64,000 nt of DNA from a bacterium (GTDB taxonomy: Bacteria; Babelota; Babeliae; Babelales; GCA-2401785): contig JAHFBP010000003.1 in NCBI GenBank assembly GCA_023249975.1, forward strand, positions 1 to 64,000, written 5' to 3'. The stretch's first letter is position 1; each line of letters opens with the position of its first letter. Shown here one piece after another: positions 53,571 to 62,481 of this stretch. Below the pieces are notes generated by a model that worked only from the letters and a program-made list of their open reading frames with translations, did not search any database and had not been told where the DNA came from. Both the position numbers and the translations under genes were made by a program.

Positions 53571-54917
53571 ATGTTCGGTTTCTTAGCAAAAAAATGCTCC
53601 GCTCTTCTTGATTGGATGCACTCAAAAAAAAATCTTACCACAGAAGACGTCACACAATTTCTTTCTCAAATGGAAGACGCTTTGCGTGAAGCTGACGTCC
53701 CTGCCCAAACCACCAAAACTTTAATCGCTGACCTCAAACCAATCTTGGAAAAAGCTGCTGCAACAAAAACTGCTGATTCAAAAGATCATGTTTCGCGTGC
53801 GGTGTACGAACATTTTGTTAAAATTTTGGGTGGCAAAAAAGAACACAAGCCATTTTCTGACAAGACTCCACTGGTCATCATGCTCATGGGACTTCAAGGA
53901 AGTGGAAAAACAAGCACGATCGCAAAAATTGCAAAGTGGCTGCAAGCCAATGCTCGCCGCAATACCACGCACAAAAAAATTATTGCTGCATCTGTTGATT
54001 TTCAACGTCCTGCCGCCATTGCGCAACTTGAGCAATTAGCCAAACTTTTGGACATTGGATTTATCAAAACACAATCACAAGATCCAGTTGCGGCAACCTC
54101 AGAAATTTTACAGCAAGCCAAAGAGCAACATGCCGATATCATATTGCTTGATACCGCAGGTCGTATGCACATTGATGATTCATTAATGACCGAATTAACC
54201 GAAGTTGCGCGCATAGCCAAACCTGATCACAAAATATTGGTACTTGATGCCATGACCGGACAACAATCACTTGCTGTTGCACAATCATTTGAAAAACATG
54301 TCGGCTTTGAATCAGCCATCATGACCAAAATGGATAGCGACACCTGCGGCGGTGCGGCATTTGCATTTCGCGCAACACTCGACAAACCAATCATATTCAT
54401 CGGAACGGGCGAAAAAGCTGCCGACCTTGAACCTTTTGTGCCAGAACGCATTGCGTCACGCATTTTGGGAATGGGCGACATTGCAACTTTAATCGAACGA
54501 ACTGAACGAACTTTTGAAAAAAGTGCCAAAGCTCACCATCAACAAGTGGCTGATCGATTGCTCAGCGGCGAGTTCACTCTTGATGACTTTGCAGCCCAAT
54601 TGGACATGATAGGAAAGATGGGTTCCCTACAAAATATCGTCTCTTACCTACCAGGAGCTTCAAAAGTTTCTTCTGAAGAACTAGAAAAAGGTGCAGCTGG
54701 AATGAAGAGATTTAGGGCTATTTTGTCGTCTATGACCCAAAAAGAGCGCACTTTTCCTAAAATATTGGACCCTTCGCGTAAAAAACGCATAGCTAGGGGG
54801 TCAGGGCTGGATATGAGCCATGTTGACGAACTGCTTCAAAAATTTGAACAAAGTAGACATTTTGCTAAAATGATTAAGAAGATGGGTGGTTTGAGTTCAA
54901 TGTTTGGACGAAAATAA
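53571..54917 (+). CDS. ffh: Signal recognition particle protein Ffh
   Basis: SRP GTPase that targets membrane proteins to the translocon. The 448-residue product has the N helical domain (residues 1-95), G1 GLQGSGKTSTIAKIA, LLDTAGRMHIDD, the G4-type motif MTKMDSDTCGGAAF and GTGEKAADLEPF, then the methionine-rich M domain from about residue 300, with the RNA-binding SRKKRIARGSGLDMSHVDEL helix-turn-helix. It heads the ffh-rpsP-khpA-trmD-rplS cluster. Confidence 0.97.
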   Translation: MFGFLAKKCSALLDWMHSKKNLTTEDVTQFLSQMEDALREADVPAQTTKTLIADLKPILEKAAATKTADSKDHVSRAVYEHFVKILGGKKEHKPFSDKTPLVIMLMGLQGSGKTSTIAKIAKWLQANARRNTTHKKIIAASVDFQRPAAIAQLEQLAKLLDIGFIKTQSQDPVAATSEILQQAKEQHADIILLDTAGRMHIDDSLMTELTEVARIAKPDHKILVLDAMTGQQSLAVAQSFEKHVGFESAIMTKMDSDTCGGAAFAFRATLDKPIIFIGTGEKAADLEPFVPERIASRILGMGDIATLIERTERTFEKSAKAHHQQVADRLLSGEFTLDDFAAQLDMIGKMGSLQNIVSYLPGASKVSSEELEKGAAGMKRFRAILSSMTQKERTFPKILDPSRKKRIARGSGLDMSHVDELLQKFEQSRHFAKMIKKMGGLSSMFGRK

Positions 54918-55035
54918 CAAATCATTCACTAAAACGAACACGCTAAAATCAATGCCATCTGTTAAAAACATTGAAAATACTGTTCACCGAGATTTTAAGG
55001 GTTTTGTAGTACGTTGCTGAAAAGGATTTTAATTC

Positions 55036-55296
55036 ATGGCTGTTAGAGTAAGACTTAGTCGATCTGGAAAAAAGCATCAGCCTTACTGGCGTATTGTTGC
55101 TGTTGATTCTCGTCGCAAACGTGATGGTGGATATCTTGAATATTTGGGAACTTACAACCCACTTCGTCACGAAGTTCTTCAGTTGAAACAAGAAAACATT
55201 GATGCTTGGGTAGCAAAAGGCGCAATCCTTTCAGATCCTGTTATCAAAATTATTAAAATGGCTGCACGCGCAAACACAACACAAACTCCTGCGTAA
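55036..55296 (+). CDS. rpsP: 30S ribosomal protein S16
   Basis: An 86-residue 16S-binding assembly protein: MAVRVRLSRSGKKHQPYWRI onward, then DGGYLEYLGTYNPL. AAGGA lies upstream. It lies in its usual place after ffh and before khpA. Confidence 0.96.
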   Translation: MAVRVRLSRSGKKHQPYWRIVAVDSRRKRDGGYLEYLGTYNPLRHEVLQLKQENIDAWVAKGAILSDPVIKIIKMAARANTTQTPA

Positions 55297-55371
55297 GTCG
55301 TTTTCACGTAATTTTTTATATTCTTGTGCAATAATAATATTGTGCAACATGAGCCTGTAAAAGGAACGAGT

Positions 55372-55605
55372 ATGCTCAAAGAATTAGTTGAAAACATTGT
55401 TCGTAGACTTGTAGACAATCCTGAGGATGTCAGAGTTTCCGAAATTTGTGGTGAACAAGCGACCATTATCGAATTACGTGTAGCACCGAGTGACTTGGGT
55501 AAAGTCATTGGGAAAGAAGGCCGCACGGCTCGTTCGATTAGAACTCTCGTTCACGCGGCAGCAACCAAAGAGCGCAAGCGAGCTGTTCTCGAAATTCTTG
55601 AGTAA
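55372..55605 (+). CDS. khpA: KH-domain RNA-binding protein KhpA
   Basis: A 77-residue single KH domain protein that binds RNA, usually with KhpB. I start at [20 protein letters not shown] with AAGGA upstream rather than 16 codons earlier. The KH loop is [15 protein letters not shown]. Position between rpsP and trmD is conserved in many bacteria. Confidence 0.9.
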   Translation: MLKELVENIVRRLVDNPEDVRVSEICGEQATIIELRVAPSDLGKVIGKEGRTARSIRTLVHAAATKERKRAVLEILE

Positions 55606-55647
55606 AAATAAGAAACGTCTTTCGTAAAGTTTTGGTACGCGTATCTC

Positions 55648-57036
55648 ATGATAAAAATCACGGTCTTAAGTGCCTTTGAAAATCTTCATCGCTCGTTTTT
55701 TCAGACAAGTTTGATAAAACGAGCGATTGAATCTCAAATTATTGACGTTACTGTCATAAATTTTCTTGATTGTGTTGAAGTAAAAGAACGCATCGATATC
55801 CCAACTGTTGGGCCCGGTCCTGGCATGATCATGAAACCCGAAGTAATTGAACGGGCAATTGATCAAGCACAAGAACAACGCGGACCAGGTTGCGTTATCT
55901 TTTTTTCACCTCAAGGAATTCCACTCACTCAGCATATTTTGAGATCACTTCAAAGTGATTACTTGCAAAATTATGCCCCTGATGAAACAAAAATTCAAAA
56001 TAACTCTGCCCTTCATATCATTTTGGTGTGCGCCCGATACGAAGGTATTGATGCGCGCGTTGAAAATCATTACGCAGACCTGATTCTTTCTATCGGGGAC
56101 TATGTGCTGATGGGTGGTGATATTCCAGCACAAGTGTTCCTTGAAGGCTTTTTGCGCCTTATTCCTGCTGTAGTGGGCAATGTCAGCTCTCTTGAATCAG
56201 AATCTTTTGAATCAGCGTTTTTGGATCATGATGAATTTGGACTTCCCGTTACCTGGAAAAACAAAAGTATTCCTGATGTGTTACGGTCCGGTGATCACAA
56301 AAAAGTTGAACAATGGCGCACTGAAAACGCCGCACAAAAAACCGTCACTAGGCGATTTGACTGGCTGCGAGAACAACCTTCTCTTGATAACAGCGTTACT
56401 GATAAAAAAGCTCTTGATCTAGCAAAAAAATATATTCCATCACACTACACTGTTTTGATGCACAGTGACGTCATGGTCAAAGGTCATGGTGTTGGCGTAA
56501 CATCCATCACATCGATCGACATTCACGACATCGCGCGGTCATCAACAACATTTGGTGTTAAAAACTTTTTCGTCGTAACTTCACTTAAAGACCAAATGTC
56601 CATCATGAATGAATTTTTAGGCTTTTGGCATTCAAGCAAGGGCAACACCTATAATGACAATCGATTTGAAGCAATATCACATGTGATTCCTAAATTTTCA
56701 CTTGATGAAGTTGTTGAACACATCGAAAAAATTGAAGGTAAAAAACCTATTTTGATTACCACGGGTGCAAAAAACTACCCCCATCCTCACAAAATTGACT
56801 ATCACAGCCAAGGAGAAGTGTGGATGAAAAATCGACCTGTGCTTTTTATTTTTGGAACAGGACAAGGGCTTGCTCCGCATATTTTGGACCGAAGTGACCA
56901 TTTGCTCCTTCCACTGGATGGAATGACCAATTTCAATCATTTGTCAGTCAGAAGTGCCGCTGCCATAATTTTGGACCGATGGATGGGCCTAAACCCCCAA
57001 AAAAAGCTAAATATTACCTTTAAAAAACAAAGTTGA
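55648..57036 (+). CDS. trmD: tRNA (guanine-37-N1) methyltransferase TrmD fused to a second SPOUT RNA methyltransferase domain
   Basis: Residues 1-245 are TrmD, which methylates G37 of tRNAs: GPGPGMIMKPEVIERAID, then YEGIDARVENHYADL and the knotted segment SIGDYVLMGGDIPAQVFLEG. Residues about 260-462 match the SPOUT family often encoded just downstream of trmD (Pfam Methyltrn_RNA_4): SIDIHDIARSSTTFGVKNFFVVTSLKDQ, then LFIFGTGQGLAPHIL and the LSVRSAAAIILDRW end. In most genomes these are separate genes. The target of the second domain is unknown. Continuous frame, no sign of a sequencing join. Confidence 0.9.
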   Translation: MIKITVLSAFENLHRSFFQTSLIKRAIESQIIDVTVINFLDCVEVKERIDIPTVGPGPGMIMKPEVIERAIDQAQEQRGPGCVIFFSPQGIPLTQHILRSLQSDYLQNYAPDETKIQNNSALHIILVCARYEGIDARVENHYADLILSIGDYVLMGGDIPAQVFLEGFLRLIPAVVGNVSSLESESFESAFLDHDEFGLPVTWKNKSIPDVLRSGDHKKVEQWRTENAAQKTVTRRFDWLREQPSLDNSVTDKKALDLAKKYIPSHYTVLMHSDVMVKGHGVGVTSITSIDIHDIARSSTTFGVKNFFVVTSLKDQMSIMNEFLGFWHSSKGNTYNDNRFEAISHVIPKFSLDEVVEHIEKIEGKKPILITTGAKNYPHPHKIDYHSQGEVWMKNRPVLFIFGTGQGLAPHILDRSDHLLLPLDGMTNFNHLSVRSAAAIILDRWMGLNPQKKLNITFKKQS

Positions 57037-57061
57037 TCGTAATAAGACGTTATGCTAGAAT
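57033..57061 (+). promoter_or_regulatory. Probable extended -10 promoter of rplS
   Basis: TTGATC at 57033, a 17-base spacer, and TGCTAGAAT with TAGAAT at 57056. The -35 overlaps the trmD stop codon. This would give rplS its own transcript inside the cluster. Confidence 0.6.
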
Positions 57062-57124
57062 AATCCTATGGAATAAGTTCCTAATGTCTGACTATTAAAA
57101 CATTTTAAACTATTGGAAGACTTG

Positions 57125-57526
57125 ATGAAAGCAATACACCTAACGAGAGAAACCGTCCTGAACGAAGGCGTTATCGATCGTAATTTTCCTAAATTTAACG
57201 TTGGTGATCAAATTGAAGTTGATCAAATCGTTAAAGAAGGCGCAAAAGAACGTATCCAAAAATTTGAAGGTAACGTAATTGCCTTTCATAACAATGGAAT
57301 TGCAACGACATTCACAGTACGTAAAATTGCAGCTAATTCAGTTGGTGTTGAGCGTATTTTTCCATACTACTCACCAATCATCAGCGCAATTACTTTAGTG
57401 CGTTGTGGTAAAGTACGTCGCGCTAAACTCTTCTACATCCGCGCTCTCAAAGGTAAGAGTGCTCGTATTAAAGAACGAATTCAAGCAAAAGTTCGACCTA
57501 CTGCAAATAAAGAAAAGCTTTCGTAA
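57125..57526 (+). CDS. rplS: 50S ribosomal protein L19
   Basis: A bridge protein of the subunit interface, 133 residues from an ATG with GGAAG upstream; a TTG four codons earlier is possible. FNVGDQIEVDQIVKEGAKERIQKFEGNVI and SVGVERIFPYYSPI are typical, as is the VRRAKLFYIRALKGKSARIK ending. The tail is slightly longer than usual. Confidence 0.95.
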   Translation: MKAIHLTRETVLNEGVIDRNFPKFNVGDQIEVDQIVKEGAKERIQKFEGNVIAFHNNGIATTFTVRKIAANSVGVERIFPYYSPIISAITLVRCGKVRRAKLFYIRALKGKSARIKERIQAKVRPTANKEKLS

Positions 57527-57563
57527 GAAATTATGAAACCATTTTCTAGATTAAAAAATTATA

Positions 57564-57608
57564 GAAATTGCCTTGAGGCCTTATGCTGGTAATCATCAAG
57601 GCAATTTC
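57564..57608 (+). other. Hairpin downstream of rplS
   Basis: GAAATTGCCTTGA pairs perfectly with TCAAGGCAATTTC across a 19-base loop. The following T content is low, so it is either a poor terminator for rplS or a structured leader: the loop contains the ATG of a small membrane-protein frame. Confidence 0.6.
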
Positions 57609-57729
57609 GTACATGGGAATCCTACTTATAGTGATTCCCTTTCTTTTTATCATGCTTCTCGGATTATTAGGCTTTATCAGCTCAGCACATAAACGGCGAG
57701 CTAAGAATATTCATAATATACACCGGTAA
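57583..57729 (+). CDS. Small membrane protein, unknown
   Basis: A 48-codon frame from an ATG with GAGG upstream; an in-frame ATG at 57613 is an alternative. The product MLVIIKAISYMGILLIVIPF and onward is a single long hydrophobic helix with a basic tail (AHKRRAKNIHNIHR), consistent with a small inner-membrane protein. Family unknown. It lies between rplS and the membrane-protein gene at 57749. Confidence 0.4.
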   Translation: MLVIIKAISYMGILLIVIPFLFIMLLGLLGFISSAHKRRAKNIHNIHR

Positions 57730-57748
57730 TAATTACCTCATAAGGTAT

Positions 57749-58588
57749 ATGCTTATGCATTGCAAAAACCGTATTGTCTTTGGGATAATCTTTCTTGCAT
57801 ATGCAATTCAATCAATATGTATTTCCATGCCAATCTATAAAACAAAAGGATTTCAGCACATAGCTATTCCTCTTGCCATTGGATTTGTGCTCGACAATTA
57901 TGCAGCACACAGACGTCAAAAAAAACAAGTTGCCGAGAAACCCTGTTCTCGAAAAAATCCATTTATTACCACATCTCGCATACTTCTTGATGTAACTTTT
58001 GGCCGTGCATTATGCCTGATGCGCAATTCAGCAAAATTATGTGGAACTTTTGCCAAAGAAGATCACAAACAATTCAAACAATTATTCAATGAAGTAAAAT
58101 TCACCTACTTAGCATTGGCGACCTCTGTTGCATGGTACTCCATCAATCTTATCCGAAATTTACAATATCGAACGGACTTGAATACTCAAGAAATTAAAAA
58201 AACGCAAAGTTTACCAGGATTGAATGATACTGGTGGCAACAAAAGGAAAATCCATCGAGACAGCGACGATGATTCTGGAAACACAAATTGCCTGAGAGCT
58301 AAAATTGAAGATCTTTCACACAAGATCGATGGTTTTTACGGCGAAATGGGGGTAGCTGTAGATCATCTTAAAACACAAGTAGATGGCTTAACGAAGAAAA
58401 TTGATAGTTTAAAATCAAGGTTCACAAACCTACATGAAGCCGATAACTTAAGCAGGGCCCTTCATGCTCAACTCTTGCCTGAAACTCCCCTTGATAAGGA
58501 CCATGCCGCCTCAAAAAATTCTGTTCAAGCATATGATTCAAAGAGTAACGGCATGCAAAATAGAACCCCTAAATGTCACATCCCTTAA
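57749..58588 (+). CDS. Membrane protein with C-terminal coiled coil, unknown
   Basis: A 279-residue protein with hydrophobic segments near residues 8-30, 37-50 and 118-138, then a charged region and a heptad-like stretch (IEDLSHKIDGFYGEMGVAVD then LKTQVDGLTKKIDSLKSRF) from about residue 187 to 230. No family recognised. It overlaps the convergent gene at 58569 by 20 bases. A second ATG two codons on could be the start. Confidence 0.55.
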   Translation: MLMHCKNRIVFGIIFLAYAIQSICISMPIYKTKGFQHIAIPLAIGFVLDNYAAHRRQKKQVAEKPCSRKNPFITTSRILLDVTFGRALCLMRNSAKLCGTFAKEDHKQFKQLFNEVKFTYLALATSVAWYSINLIRNLQYRTDLNTQEIKKTQSLPGLNDTGGNKRKIHRDSDDDSGNTNCLRAKIEDLSHKIDGFYGEMGVAVDHLKTQVDGLTKKIDSLKSRFTNLHEADNLSRALHAQLLPETPLDKDHAASKNSVQAYDSKSNGMQNRTPKCHIP

Positions 58589-58964
58589 GCCGGCCTTTCC
58601 ATTCATTAACACGTTCAATAGTTGTCCTTACAGTACTATTGTGTTCTTTGTATAGCTGCTTCATCTTTTCGTTCTCCCTTACTAAACACAGATTTTCCTT
58701 ATGGAGCTCCATGATAATACCAAGCATGGCAGCTACGCCGACAACACAAACAAATGCGGTTATTGGTTTTTTATTACGCTTCACACACGCACAAAATTTT
58801 GAAAATCTAGAAATCTGCGCATCTTTTTTTTCAGAAAAAAATTTAGTTAACTCCGTTTCCGGTGCTGCTAAATGATTGGAATCTACATTATTTAGAAGAA
58901 TAGGTTGAATTGCGAATGTGACGAACCAGATGACCAAAAAGGTTACCTTATTCAACATTTTCAT
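58569..58964 (-). CDS. Small membrane protein with coiled-coil tail, unknown
   Basis: A 131-residue protein with a signal-like start (MKMLNKVTFLVIWFVTFAI), a charged middle, a membrane helix (ITAFVCVVGVAAMLGIIMEL) near residues 68-87 and a Glu/Lys/Asn-rich C-terminal helix. It has a plan similar to its convergent neighbour: a hydrophobic segment followed by a coiled coil. No family recognised. Confidence 0.5.
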   Translation of the reverse strand: MKMLNKVTFLVIWFVTFAIQPILLNNVDSNHLAAPETELTKFFSEKKDAQISRFSKFCACVKRNKKPITAFVCVVGVAAMLGIIMELHKENLCLVRENEKMKQLYKEHNSTVRTTIERVNEWKGRLKGCDI

Positions 58965-58997
58965 GATTACATCCTCATTGAACGATTGAGGCCTTAA

Positions 58998-60422
58998 CTA
59001 GGATACCGAATCCACCAAACGCCCTGCAACAACATCAAGGCGGCCCGCTCCCATAGTCAAAAGAAAGTCACCTGATTCCAATAATTGACGCGCTTCAGAT
59101 TCAACCTCATCAATATTGAAACAATATATAATTTTAAGATGAGGATTTTTCTTCTGAATATGCTCAATCAAGGCCTTACTTGTCACGCCATCAATAGGTG
59201 TTTCAAAAGCAGGATAAATCTCAGCCATAATCAATACATCAACCCGAGGATCTGAAAGTACTTGAATAAAATCATGCCACAATCCGTGAACCCGGGAGTA
59301 TTTGTGTGGCTGAAACGCAACAACAAGTCGTCCTTCTGCGCGCTCTGATGCAAGATTAAGCGCACAGACTATCTCAACCGGATGATGCGCATAATCGTCA
59401 AAAATTTCTATGCCTTTAAATGTTCCACGAAACTCAAACCGTCGCACGACACCCGCAAATGTAGCGAGTGCTACCGCTATTTCATCAAATGGGATTCCCA
59501 CATGCAAGGCAAGAGCAATCGCTGCCAATGCATTGCGGATGTTATGTTCGCCAGTCACATTCATAATGATGCGCCCAAGAACCACTCCATCTATAACAAC
59601 TTCAAAACTGCATTCTCGAGTTAAGTTTTGAATATTAATGGCACGTACATGTGCCGAATCACTCAGTCCAAATGAAATAGTTTTTGAAATAACTACACCC
59701 TGAGTGTTTTGTGAAACAAAATGTATCGAAGGGTCGATATCTCTAAACACCGCCTGAGTATTCGGGCAGTCAGCACTGACAAACAATGCGCCATGGCATG
59801 GAATTTTTTCCATAAATTGAACAAAGGTGGCTTTAATGTCATCAAGATTTTTATAGGTCTCAAGATGCTCAAGATCAATGTTGGTAATAATGGCCATGGT
59901 CGGATTGAGCAGCACCATGGAACGATCTGATTCATCAGCTTCTGCTACAAAAAAATCACCATCCCCCTTGCGCGCATTGGTACCCATATTTTGCATAATG
60001 CCGCCAATGGCAATGCTCGGATCGCGTCCACTTTCAAAAAGAACGTGGGCAACCATGGATGTTGTCGTTGTTTTGCCATGCATCCCAGTCACGGCAATAG
60101 ATGTTTTTTCACTCATAAGCTGGGCAAGCATGTGAGCACGTGAAATAACGGATGGTACCATTTTGCGAGCAGTTACCATTTCTGGATGATGTTGTTTAAT
60201 GATCGTTGAATACACGACCACATCCACCGCATCAAGATGTGCCGCATCGTGTCCCTCAAAAAGGATACACCCTTGGGCCGCAAGGTCTTTGCAAATACTC
60301 GATTGAATATTCACATCACACCCAGAAACTATAAATCCCTGTTGTCTGACAATGTGCGCAAGGCCACTCATGCCAATGCCGCCAATCCCCACAAAGTGAA
60401 TATGTTGTTGTTTTTTCAGCAT
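58998..60422 (-). CDS. murC: UDP-N-acetylmuramate-L-alanine ligase
   Basis: Adds L-Ala to UDP-MurNAc in peptidoglycan synthesis. The 474-residue product has HFVGIGGIGMSGLA, the P-loop AVTGMHGKTTTTSMVAHVL, VAEADESDRSM, NIDLEHLETY, GEHNIRNALAAIAL and IFDDYAHHPVEIVCAL. The stretch PSIHFVSQNTQGV at about residues 230-242, in the middle domain, is encoded by the dispersed repeat at 59698, an unusual insertion that leaves the frame intact. It starts two bases after the aminotransferase stop; other mur genes are not adjacent. Confidence 0.96.
   Translation of the reverse strand: MLKKQQHIHFVGIGGIGMSGLAHIVRQQGFIVSGCDVNIQSSICKDLAAQGCILFEGHDAAHLDAVDVVVYSTIIKQHHPEMVTARKMVPSVISRAHMLAQLMSEKTSIAVTGMHGKTTTTSMVAHVLFESGRDPSIAIGGIMQNMGTNARKGDGDFFVAEADESDRSMVLLNPTMAIITNIDLEHLETYKNLDDIKATFVQFMEKIPCHGALFVSADCPNTQAVFRDIDPSIHFVSQNTQGVVISKTISFGLSDSAHVRAINIQNLTRECSFEVVIDGVVLGRIIMNVTGEHNIRNALAAIALALHVGIPFDEIAVALATFAGVVRRFEFRGTFKGIEIFDDYAHHPVEIVCALNLASERAEGRLVVAFQPHKYSRVHGLWHDFIQVLSDPRVDVLIMAEIYPAFETPIDGVTSKALIEHIQKKNPHLKIIYCFNIDEVESEARQLLESGDFLLTMGAGRLDVVAGRLVDSVS
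59698..59734. repeat. Dispersed repeat copy inside murC
   Basis: CCCTGAGTGTTTTGTGA continues into a right half ending TCGAAGGGT, 37 bases in all. It matches 52010-52056 apart from ten bases and one change, and it is read in frame by murC. Confidence 0.8.
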
Positions 60423-60424
60423 GC

Positions 60425-61672
60425 TTACCGTGACTCTTGCTGAACAGCAAATTCTTGAACAAGTTTTTGTTCGAACTTTTGCGCAGACAACAAAATAGTT
60501 TCTATATCAACTGGTTGCTTAAAAAACTTGGTAAGTCGAGCAAGCCCTAATGCCAAAACCTGTGGGTCACGTGCAAAACATATGCGTAAATATCCGCTCG
60601 TGCGTGGACTAAATCCACGGCCGGGAACCACCGCAACATGCGCCAAATGTAAAATCTCGCGTGCAAGTTCTGTGGCATCATTCTCTTTGGTTTTTGCAAA
60701 AATATAAAGCCCTGATGCTGGTTTTTCAAATTTTAAAATTCCACGCTCATTCAATGGCTCAAGAGCAGCCAATGTTATTGCCCGACATTGCTTGACCGCG
60801 TTGTGAGCCTGAACCAAAAGCTGCGGATTTTTTAAAGCATACAGTGCTGCATATTGCGCTATGGCAACCGGATTACCAAGATAAATATCTTGAATAGGGA
60901 CACACAAATTAATGATATCTTCCGATGCAATCACATACCCGACACGCCAACCACTCATCCCAAAATTTTTTGAAAACGATCCTGCGCGAATTACAAATGG
61001 ATTGGTAACTGCATATGAAGTTGCTGAGCAAAATTCACCCTCAAAAATATAATTTTCATATACTTCATCAATAATCAAATAAATGCCATGAAACTGTGCA
61101 AGTTCAGCAAGTTCAATCATCTGGACTTTGGTTAAACAAATACCCAAAGGATTGGAGGGATTGGCGATGAGAATAGCGCGCGTTTGTGCCGTAATTGATT
61201 TTTTGATCACTTCAATATCAAAAATCCAACCAGATTCACTATTGACAAATGCGGGGACAGAAATTGGTTGCGCATGAGCAACATGAATTAAATTGTAATA
61301 TGAAACATAGGTCGGATCGGGCAATAAAACGTGATCACCCGGTGACAAAACTGCACGCAACACAGTAACAATGCCACCCATGCTGCCATGAGATATCATC
61401 ACATTCCGCACAGACACGGAGCACTGACCTTGTTCAGAAAGTTGTTGCGCCAATACCGCACGCAATTCAGGTAATCCCAAGCCAGGGCTGTAGTAATCAG
61501 CTAAATCAGTGTCCAAAATCTCTTTGACGTAATTTTTGATCGCCTGATCCACCCCGCCAATTCTCAGGGCGCCCTGAGCAAGGGAAACGACATCAGTTCC
61601 AAGTTGTGCAATAGCTTCAAAATTTTTTATATCTGACAGGACAAGGCCGCTCACTACAAATTCCTCACTCAA
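60425..61672 (-). CDS. Class I/II PLP-dependent aminotransferase
   Basis: A 415-residue aspartate-aminotransferase-type enzyme: ADYYSPGLGLPELRAVLAQQ, ILIANPSNPLG, LIIDEVYENYIF, the PLP lysine in GSFSKNFGMSGWRVGYV and YLRICFARDPQ near the end. The substrate is uncertain. An amino donor for diaminopimelate synthesis would fit dapF and murC being present, but that is inference. It is directly upstream of murC. Confidence 0.88.
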   Translation of the reverse strand: MSEEFVVSGLVLSDIKNFEAIAQLGTDVVSLAQGALRIGGVDQAIKNYVKEILDTDLADYYSPGLGLPELRAVLAQQLSEQGQCSVSVRNVMISHGSMGGIVTVLRAVLSPGDHVLLPDPTYVSYYNLIHVAHAQPISVPAFVNSESGWIFDIEVIKKSITAQTRAILIANPSNPLGICLTKVQMIELAELAQFHGIYLIIDEVYENYIFEGEFCSATSYAVTNPFVIRAGSFSKNFGMSGWRVGYVIASEDIINLCVPIQDIYLGNPVAIAQYAALYALKNPQLLVQAHNAVKQCRAITLAALEPLNERGILKFEKPASGLYIFAKTKENDATELAREILHLAHVAVVPGRGFSPRTSGYLRICFARDPQVLALGLARLTKFFKQPVDIETILLSAQKFEQKLVQEFAVQQESR

Positions 61673-61751
61673 AAATTATTTGGGTACAAGAGTTATTTTG
61701 ATGTGAAGAAATATAACACAACAGCGCATGTATTAATATGATACGGCAGCT

Positions 61752-62273
61752 TTAATAGTTAAGACCACCCGTATTAAGGGAAATGATATATTCTTCATAA
61801 AATGAACTGCCGAAAAAATAATAAAAGGCGAGAGTTGTAAGTATCGTGCCAAAGACATGATACTTCCCGGCATTAAAAGTCCACACATAGCGAGAAATTG
61901 CCCAGTGATACACCAGAGAAAGGCCGGAAAGACTGACAGGAATAATACCAACACTCGGTAATATTAAAAAATGATACAAAATTCCAGTAATGTGCACTTT
62001 GCTGTAAATCATAGGAACTGCCCATAGCGACAAACTATTAAGAACTACCAAAAAAAACCACATTCCCACCAAATTGACGCCACGATCACGGCTTTGCATG
62101 GGAGAAAGAAAAAATGCGATGGTAGAAAAGTAACTGGCAAGTGGAGTAAATAACACAAAAAAACTGAGTGTCAAAAGAGAAACGTGCAGGCCGATGACGA
62201 TACCAAATTTGATTGCTATAGCCCAAAGATAAAGGGCGAATACAGGTGTATAGAGAAGGAGGCTTAAACTCAT
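61752..62273 (-). CDS. Polytopic membrane protein, unknown
   Basis: I start at MSLSLLLYTPVFALYLWAIA with AAGGGA upstream. The longer frame reads through the tRNA-Ala gene and is not real. The 173-residue product has about five membrane helices with few charged residues, resembling the small YIP1-type or DUF membrane proteins, though I do not assign a family. It begins 18 bases after tRNA-Ala and may be co-transcribed with it. Confidence 0.6.
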   Translation of the reverse strand: MSLSLLLYTPVFALYLWAIAIKFGIVIGLHVSLLTLSFFVLFTPLASYFSTIAFFLSPMQSRDRGVNLVGMWFFLVVLNSLSLWAVPMIYSKVHITGILYHFLILPSVGIIPVSLSGLSLVYHWAISRYVWTFNAGKYHVFGTILTTLAFYYFFGSSFYEEYIISLNTGGLNY

Positions 62274-62290
62274 CGCGTTCCCTTTACTGA

Positions 62291-62366
62291 TGGTGGAGCT
62301 AATCGGGGTCGAACCGATGACCTCATGAATGCCATCCATGCGCTCTACCAACTGAGCTATAGCCCC
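62291..62366 (-). tRNA. tRNA-Ala (anticodon GGC)
   Basis: A 76-base cloverleaf on the minus strand: acceptor GGGGCTA with TAGCTCC plus encoded ACCA, including the G3:U70 pair that marks tRNA-Ala; D arm AGCTCAGTTGGTAGAGC; anticodon loop ATGGCAT; T arm with GTTCGACCC. Confidence 0.95.
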
Positions 62367-62386
62367 ATCACATTATTTTCAATAAA

Positions 62387-62416
62387 TCGAGCTTAATTCT
62401 TGTTGAATTTGCTCGA
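62387..62416. repeat. Imperfect inverted repeat between tRNA-Ala and the CCA-adding enzyme
   Basis: TCGAGC and GCTCGA arms with a partial inner AATTC/GAATT pairing span 30 bases in the gap between two divergent transcripts, where their promoters must also lie. Could be an operator or a leader hairpin. Confidence 0.4.
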
Positions 62417-62481
62417 TATGATTATTGTAGGAGAAGATGCGCATCTTTACAAGCGCTTTTCCCATATTTTTATGGAGAGCA

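Noticed and set aside
62274-62351. N-terminal extension of the membrane protein gene at 61752
   Set aside because: The added 26 codons translate the tRNA-Ala gene; the inner ATG with AAGGGA upstream is the real start.
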